A stretch of DNA of 64,000 bases from Hyphomicrobiales bacterium (GTDB lineage Bacteria; Pseudomonadota; Alphaproteobacteria; Rhizobiales; Rhizobiaceae). The translations under genes and the position numbers were made by a program. Of this stretch, positions 60,583 to 64,000 are shown in pieces; within the stretch, counting starts at the first letter, position 1, and every line of letters starts with the position of its first letter. The notes under the pieces were generated by a model. The model was not told the DNA's origin, did not search any database, and worked only from the letters and a program-made list of their open reading frames with translations. The stretch spans positions 301,872-365,871 of the forward strand of contig UBPA01000014.1 in NCBI GenBank assembly GCA_900467185.1, read 5' to 3'.

Positions 60583-61674
60583 TTACGCTTGGGTCTTCGC
60601 CTTGTTGACGAAATGGGCGTTGCCAAGGCCGGTGCCGATGGTCAGCACAGCCCATTTCGAGACGTCGTCCATGAAGGGGATCTGCGACAGCCCCTGAACG
60701 ACGGCATCATTGTGCATCATCACGAAGGTTTCATGCCCGCCGATCTCGGGAATAGCCTTCTTGATGGCGGCCGGCAGGTTGAAGCTGTCGCTTTCCCAGT
60801 TGCCGCCGGGGAGATTCTGCCCGCCGCGTTCGATCGAGCCGTCCGCCTGGATGATGCCCGGGCAACCGATACCGATCAGCGGCGCCGGCGCCAGCTTCTC
60901 CTTCTCGGCGCGGGCGATCAGATCTTTCAGCATCGCGATCAAGCGCTCGACGGCAACACCGCGGCTCGGTCGATCGTCGGAATGCCGCCAGATCTCCGAC
61001 TGCCAAACGGCCGCCTCCTCCAGATAATGCTTGTCGTCGCTCTTCGCCTTGCCGAGGTCCACGACGCCGGCGCGAATGTTGGTGCCGCCGATATCGACGG
61101 CGAAGATCGCCTTGTGCCCCTTCAGCATCCATGCCGGCATCAGGTGAACCGAGCCGATCAACCCGGCATCGTCCGGGTGGTGAACGACGGGGGCCAGATG
61201 GACGCGCACGCCCCGCTCGGCCAGCAACATCTCCGTGCGCGCGATGGTGAGTTCGCCGGACCGGCTCTGACGAAAACCGCCCCCGACGGCGATCCGCTCC
61301 GTGCCGGCCCAGTGCTTCTGCTTCAGAAAACGGGCGACCACATCGGCGAATTCCTGGGAGAAATCCTCGATCGCACTCCACACGAGAGCCGCCGCCTGTG
61401 CATCCTTGCTCTTCAGCAGGGCATCGATGTCGCGCTTGGGAATATCGGCGGTCGGCACCTTGCCGATCGGGTCGATATCCACCTCGCGCATTACCTTGCG
61501 CCAGCGGTGCAGTTTCTCGCGAAATTCCCCCTTCGTGGCCTTGTCGCCGATGAAGCCGTCCTTGTCGCGGATCTCGATATTATAATCGTCGATGATAAGG
61601 GCTGGTAAGTCGAGGGCTCCATTTGTCAGGGGCCCGGCCGCCTGATCCTGTGTCGCAGTCTTTGACGTAGCCAT
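60583..61674 (-). CDS. ROK family kinase homologue with permuted domain order
   Basis: A 363-residue protein. The N-terminal lobe signature of ROK sugar kinases, DIGGTN, is not at the start but at 194-199. It is followed by the expected GCPG (270-273), the catalytic Asp in HNDA (322-324) and phosphate loop GTGLG (348-352), where the protein ends. Residues about 75-183 look like the C-terminal ROK lobe: a helix region, ERIAVGGG (127-133) and DDAGLIGS (168-175). The order is thus swapped, as in a circular permutation. The ROK zinc motif CxCGxxGC is absent. The motifs suggest a working sugar kinase of unknown substrate. ATG 61674 is preferred to TTG 61677. Confidence 0.75.
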   Translation of the reverse strand: MATSKTATQDQAAGPLTNGALDLPALIIDDYNIEIRDKDGFIGDKATKGEFREKLHRWRKVMREVDIDPIGKVPTADIPKRDIDALLKSKDAQAAALVWSAIEDFSQEFADVVARFLKQKHWAGTERIAVGGGFRQSRSGELTIARTEMLLAERGVRVHLAPVVHHPDDAGLIGSVHLMPAWMLKGHKAIFAVDIGGTNIRAGVVDLGKAKSDDKHYLEEAAVWQSEIWRHSDDRPSRGVAVERLIAMLKDLIARAEKEKLAPAPLIGIGCPGIIQADGSIERGGQNLPGGNWESDSFNLPAAIKKAIPEIGGHETFVMMHNDAVVQGLSQIPFMDDVSKWAVLTIGTGLGNAHFVNKAKTQA

Positions 61675-61827
61675 CAATCATCGATCCCTTCATCTCCAGT
61701 GGGTTGGCAACGTATCGCTGTCGCGGATGTTCCAGCCACCCGCTGCCCGCTGCCAAGGAAACCCCGGAAATGGCAGGAGAACGGCCTCTTTCGACAGTTT
61801 CGCAAGCCTTGGGCAAGGCCGTTCCTG

Positions 61828-61842
61828 TTAACCTTTCGTTAA
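61828..61842. promoter_or_regulatory. CtrA-type site TTAA-N7-TTAA upstream of minC
   Basis: TTAA at 61828-61831 and 61839-61842 separated by exactly seven bases (CCTTTCG), 41 bases before the minC ATG, with a further TTAACC at 61875. Control of minCD by CtrA is known in Sinorhizobium, which supports this site. Confidence 0.75.
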
Positions 61843-61883
61843 CCGTCCTCGCGATAGACATTGTAAACGAATCCTTAACCTCG

Positions 61884-62630
61884 ATGAACAAAGTGACAAC
61901 AGACGCCCGCTCGATCCGTATCAAGGGCCGCTCCTTTCTCGCGGTCGTTCTCTCGCCGGACCTGCCGCTCGATGCGTGGCTGATCCGGCTGGACGATCTC
62001 GCCGCACGCTCGGCCGGCTTCTTCTTCGGCCGCCCGGCCGTTCTGGACGTCGCCGACCTGAAGCTCGACCGGACACAGCTGAAGGAACTGGTCGACGAAC
62101 TGACCCGCCGCAATGTCAGCATCATGGGCATCGAGGGCGCGCGTCCCTCCGCGATCGCGCCGGGAATGCCGCCGGCGCTGAAGGGTGGGCGTCCGGCCTC
62201 CGACTTCGAGGTGACGACCAGCGATCCGGCGGAAGCCGGGACGACGGACGATACGGCGAGTGAGGCCGGTGAGGTCCGTGCGGAAGAACCCCGCCCGGCG
62301 CTCCAGTCGCTCGTCATCCGCGAGCCGGTCAGGTCCGGGCAATCCGTCGTCTTTACGGAAGGCGACGTCACCGTGGTCGGCTCGGTCGCCTCGGGCGCCG
62401 AGATCATCGCGGGTGGGTCGATCCACATCTACGGCGCGCTGCGCGGCCGCGCCATGGCGGGCGCCGTCGGCAATGCCACCGCACGAATCTTCTGCCGGAA
62501 GCTCGAGGCCGAACTGGTCGCGATCGATGGCGTCTACAAAATGGCCGAAGACATGGCCCCTGGTCTCCGCGGACAACCCGTCCAGCTGTGGCTGGAGGAC
62601 GATGCGATTATGGCAGAGAAACTCAAGTGA
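61884..62630 (+). CDS. minC: Septum site-determining protein MinC
   Basis: A 248-residue inhibitor of FtsZ polymerisation. The N-terminal FtsZ-binding domain (about 1-110) is followed by an acidic, Ala/Thr-rich linker (about 115-145) and the beta-helical C-terminal domain (GDVTVVGSVASGAEIIAGG, then GSIHIYGALRGRAMAG). The C-terminal domain binds MinD. ATG 61884 gives the family start; there is no clear ribosome site. First gene of minCDE. Confidence 0.95.
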   Translation: MNKVTTDARSIRIKGRSFLAVVLSPDLPLDAWLIRLDDLAARSAGFFFGRPAVLDVADLKLDRTQLKELVDELTRRNVSIMGIEGARPSAIAPGMPPALKGGRPASDFEVTTSDPAEAGTTDDTASEAGEVRAEEPRPALQSLVIREPVRSGQSVVFTEGDVTVVGSVASGAEIIAGGSIHIYGALRGRAMAGAVGNATARIFCRKLEAELVAIDGVYKMAEDMAPGLRGQPVQLWLEDDAIMAEKLK

Positions 62631-62659
62631 GCCGGATACGGCCAAAACAGGAGAGCAAG

Positions 62660-63475
62660 ATGGGGAAAGTCATCGTCGTTACGTCAGGCAAGGGTGGGGT
62701 CGGCAAGACCACGTCCACGGCCGCCCTCGGTGCCGCCCTGGCTCAGAGGAATGAGAAGGTTGTCGTGGTCGATTTCGATGTCGGGCTGCGCAATCTCGAT
62801 CTGGTGATGGGTGCGGAACGCCGCGTCGTCTACGATCTGATCAATGTCATCCAGGGCGACGCCAAGCTGCCGCAGGCGCTGATCCGCGACAAGCGGCTCG
62901 AAACCCTGTTCCTGCTGCCCGCGTCACAAACCCGCGACAAGGACAACCTCACGGAAGAGGGCGTCGAGCGCGTCATCGCCGAGCTGAAGCAGCATTTCGA
63001 CTGGATCATCTGCGACAGCCCCGCCGGCATCGAGCGCGGCGCAACGCTCGCCATGCGCCATGCCGACGTCGCCGTCGTCGTCACCAATCCGGAAGTGTCC
63101 TCCGTCCGTGACAGCGATCGGATCATCGGCCTGCTCGATTCCAAGACGCTGAAGGCCGAAAACGGCGAGCGCATGGAAAAGCACCTGCTGCTGACCCGTT
63201 ACGACCCGATCCGTGCCGAGCGTGGTGACATGCTGAAGGTGGAGGATGTGCTGGAAATCCTGTCCATCCCGCTGCTCGGCATTATCCCGGAAAGCATGGA
63301 TGTGCTTCGCGCTTCCAACATCGGCGCGCCGGTTACGCTCGCGGATGTGCGTTGCCCGCCCGCAATGGCCTATTTCGACGCTGCCCGTCGCCTTGCCGGC
63401 GAAACCCTGCCGGTCACGATCCCCGGTGAAAAGCGCAGCCTGTTCGGCAAGATCTTCGCACGGAGGGCTGCATGA
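62660..63475 (+). CDS. minD: Septum site-determining ATPase MinD
   Basis: A 271-residue membrane-associating ATPase with deviant Walker [11 protein letters not shown] at residues 9-18 and [14 protein letters not shown] near 40. The C-terminal amphipathic helix ([10 protein letters not shown]) binds membrane. It recruits MinC and is displaced by MinE. The GGAGAG ribosome site fixes ATG 62660, and its stop overlaps minE. Confidence 0.98.
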   Translation: MGKVIVVTSGKGGVGKTTSTAALGAALAQRNEKVVVVDFDVGLRNLDLVMGAERRVVYDLINVIQGDAKLPQALIRDKRLETLFLLPASQTRDKDNLTEEGVERVIAELKQHFDWIICDSPAGIERGATLAMRHADVAVVVTNPEVSSVRDSDRIIGLLDSKTLKAENGERMEKHLLLTRYDPIRAERGDMLKVEDVLEILSIPLLGIIPESMDVLRASNIGAPVTLADVRCPPAMAYFDAARRLAGETLPVTIPGEKRSLFGKIFARRAA

Positions 63476-63732
63476 GCATTTTCCGCCTTTTCACCAAACA
63501 GAGGTCCGCGCCGATGGCGCGCGAGCGGCTGCAGGTTCTGCTGGCGCATGAACGCGGTGCCGCCGGCTCCGACCTCGTCGGCATCCTGCGCGAGGAAATC
63601 CTCGCGGTCATCGCCAAGCATGTTCAGATCGACAGCGACAAGGTTCATGTGAAGATGGACCGGGACGAACATATGTCGATCCTGGAGATCGACGTCGAGA
63701 TCCCGCTGGACGCCACCAAGCAGGCGGCCTGA
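63472..63732 (+). CDS. minE: Cell division topological specificity factor MinE
   Basis: An 86-residue protein that stimulates MinD ATPase and drives its movement between poles. The N-terminal amphipathic segment [20 protein letters not shown] and the anti-MinCD region LLAHERG are standard. ATG overlaps the minD stop by four bases. Last gene of the operon. Confidence 0.97.
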   Translation: MSIFRLFTKQRSAPMARERLQVLLAHERGAAGSDLVGILREEILAVIAKHVQIDSDKVHVKMDRDEHMSILEIDVEIPLDATKQAA

Positions 63733-63837
63733 TCCCAGTAAGGCTCTCTCCCTAGGCGCGGCCGCGACATGATCGCAGCCGCGCCGATTGCGTTCCCGGG
63801 AGCCTCTCCCGATCGCCCTACCGCATCCATCGTTCAC

Positions 63838-63874
63838 GACGCCCGAGCCCCCGCTCCGGGCGTCGTTTTCGTTT
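63838..63874 (+). terminator. Rho-independent terminator of minCDE
   Basis: An eight-base stem (GACGCCCG at 63838-63845, complement at 63857-63864) with an 11-base loop, then GTTTTCGTTT. It ends the min operon 105 bases after minE. The remaining bases to 64000 are AT-richer and hold no gene I can support. Confidence 0.8.
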
Positions 63875-64000
63875 GTGGAAATCGGGCTGGAATGGCCTCC
63901 AGTTGGAATTCGCGAAACATTACAGTCACTTGTCACTTTTATGAAGTTTTTCGAACGGGGGCTGTTGACGAACCTGCGTTGCCGGATCTATAAACCGCAC

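Noticed and set aside
63769..63993. 74-codon frame after minE
   Set aside because: It overlaps the min terminator, has no ribosome site and no recognisable sequence.
1..64000. Mobile elements, CRISPR arrays, tRNA and rRNA genes
   Set aside because: No transposase or integrase reading frames, regularly spaced repeats, tRNA cloverleaf ends or rRNA sequence were recognised in the window.

Overview
The window looks like part of a secondary replicon (chromid or megaplasmid) of a high-G+C member of the Rhizobiaceae (Rhizobium, Agrobacterium, Ensifer or Shinella type). The evidence is a complete repABC module with a counter-transcribed RNA (34.3-38.3 kb), minCDE at the right end (in this family often carried on the second replicon), a rhizobial cellulose operon with bcsN, a RirA-type iron box and several perfect CtrA-type sites. 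No tRNA, rRNA, insertion sequence, integrase or CRISPR array was seen. Genes are densely packed with many 4-bp ATGA overlaps.

Layout. 0-3.4 kb: ornithine cyclodeaminase, a convergent beta-helix/RTX secreted protein and two tiny membrane proteins. 3.6-12.1 kb: cellulose synthesis (bcsN-bcsA-bcsB-TPR scaffold), with no endoglucanase bcsZ in its usual place. 12.1-13.4 kb: an L,D-transpeptidase lipoprotein and a lone receiver protein. 13.7-17.9 kb: ugpBAEC for glycerol-3-phosphate uptake behind a PHO-box-like site. 17.9-25.2 kb: a GntR/FCD regulator divergent from an NRAMP-like transporter, pxpA, a YcsI-type hydro-lyase, a fused pxpB-pxpC and a biotin carboxylase/BCCP, which looks like a 5-oxoproline (or similar lactam/amide) utilisation operon. 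25.5-30.7 kb: TetR with a tripartite RND efflux system behind a large palindrome. 30.7-34.1 kb: cytochrome c, a stress-sigma-controlled membrane protein and a HWE-type sensor kinase. 34.3-38.3 kb: repABC. 38.2-44.7 kb: LysR, a catalytically dead alpha/beta-hydrolase homologue and a second RND pump. 44.8-49.4 kb: Lrp, RidA, then a KaiC-like ATPase overlapping a hybrid histidine kinase. 49.6-55.1 kb: an AttH/CrtC-like protein with a FtsX-type ABC transporter, and an MFS carrier. 55.2-59.6 kb: an iron-regulated TonB receptor (heme type) and an ABC exporter. 59.6-61.7 kb: dienelactone hydrolase family protein and a ROK kinase homologue whose two lobes are in swapped order. 61.8-63.9 kb: minCDE.

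The most striking points are: (i) four exact TTAA-N7-TTAA sites, all intergenic, ahead of cellulose synthesis, replicon replication, septum placement and a receiver protein, which suggests one cell-cycle (CtrA) programme for this replicon; (ii) an apparent circular permutation in the ROK protein; (iii) a 24-bp palindrome on each side of repC (parS candidates); (iv) a hydrolase homologue that lost its catalytic Ser and His but is kept in front of an efflux operon; (v) clean operator architectures for the GntR and TetR regulators, an EcfG-type promoter and a RirA box.
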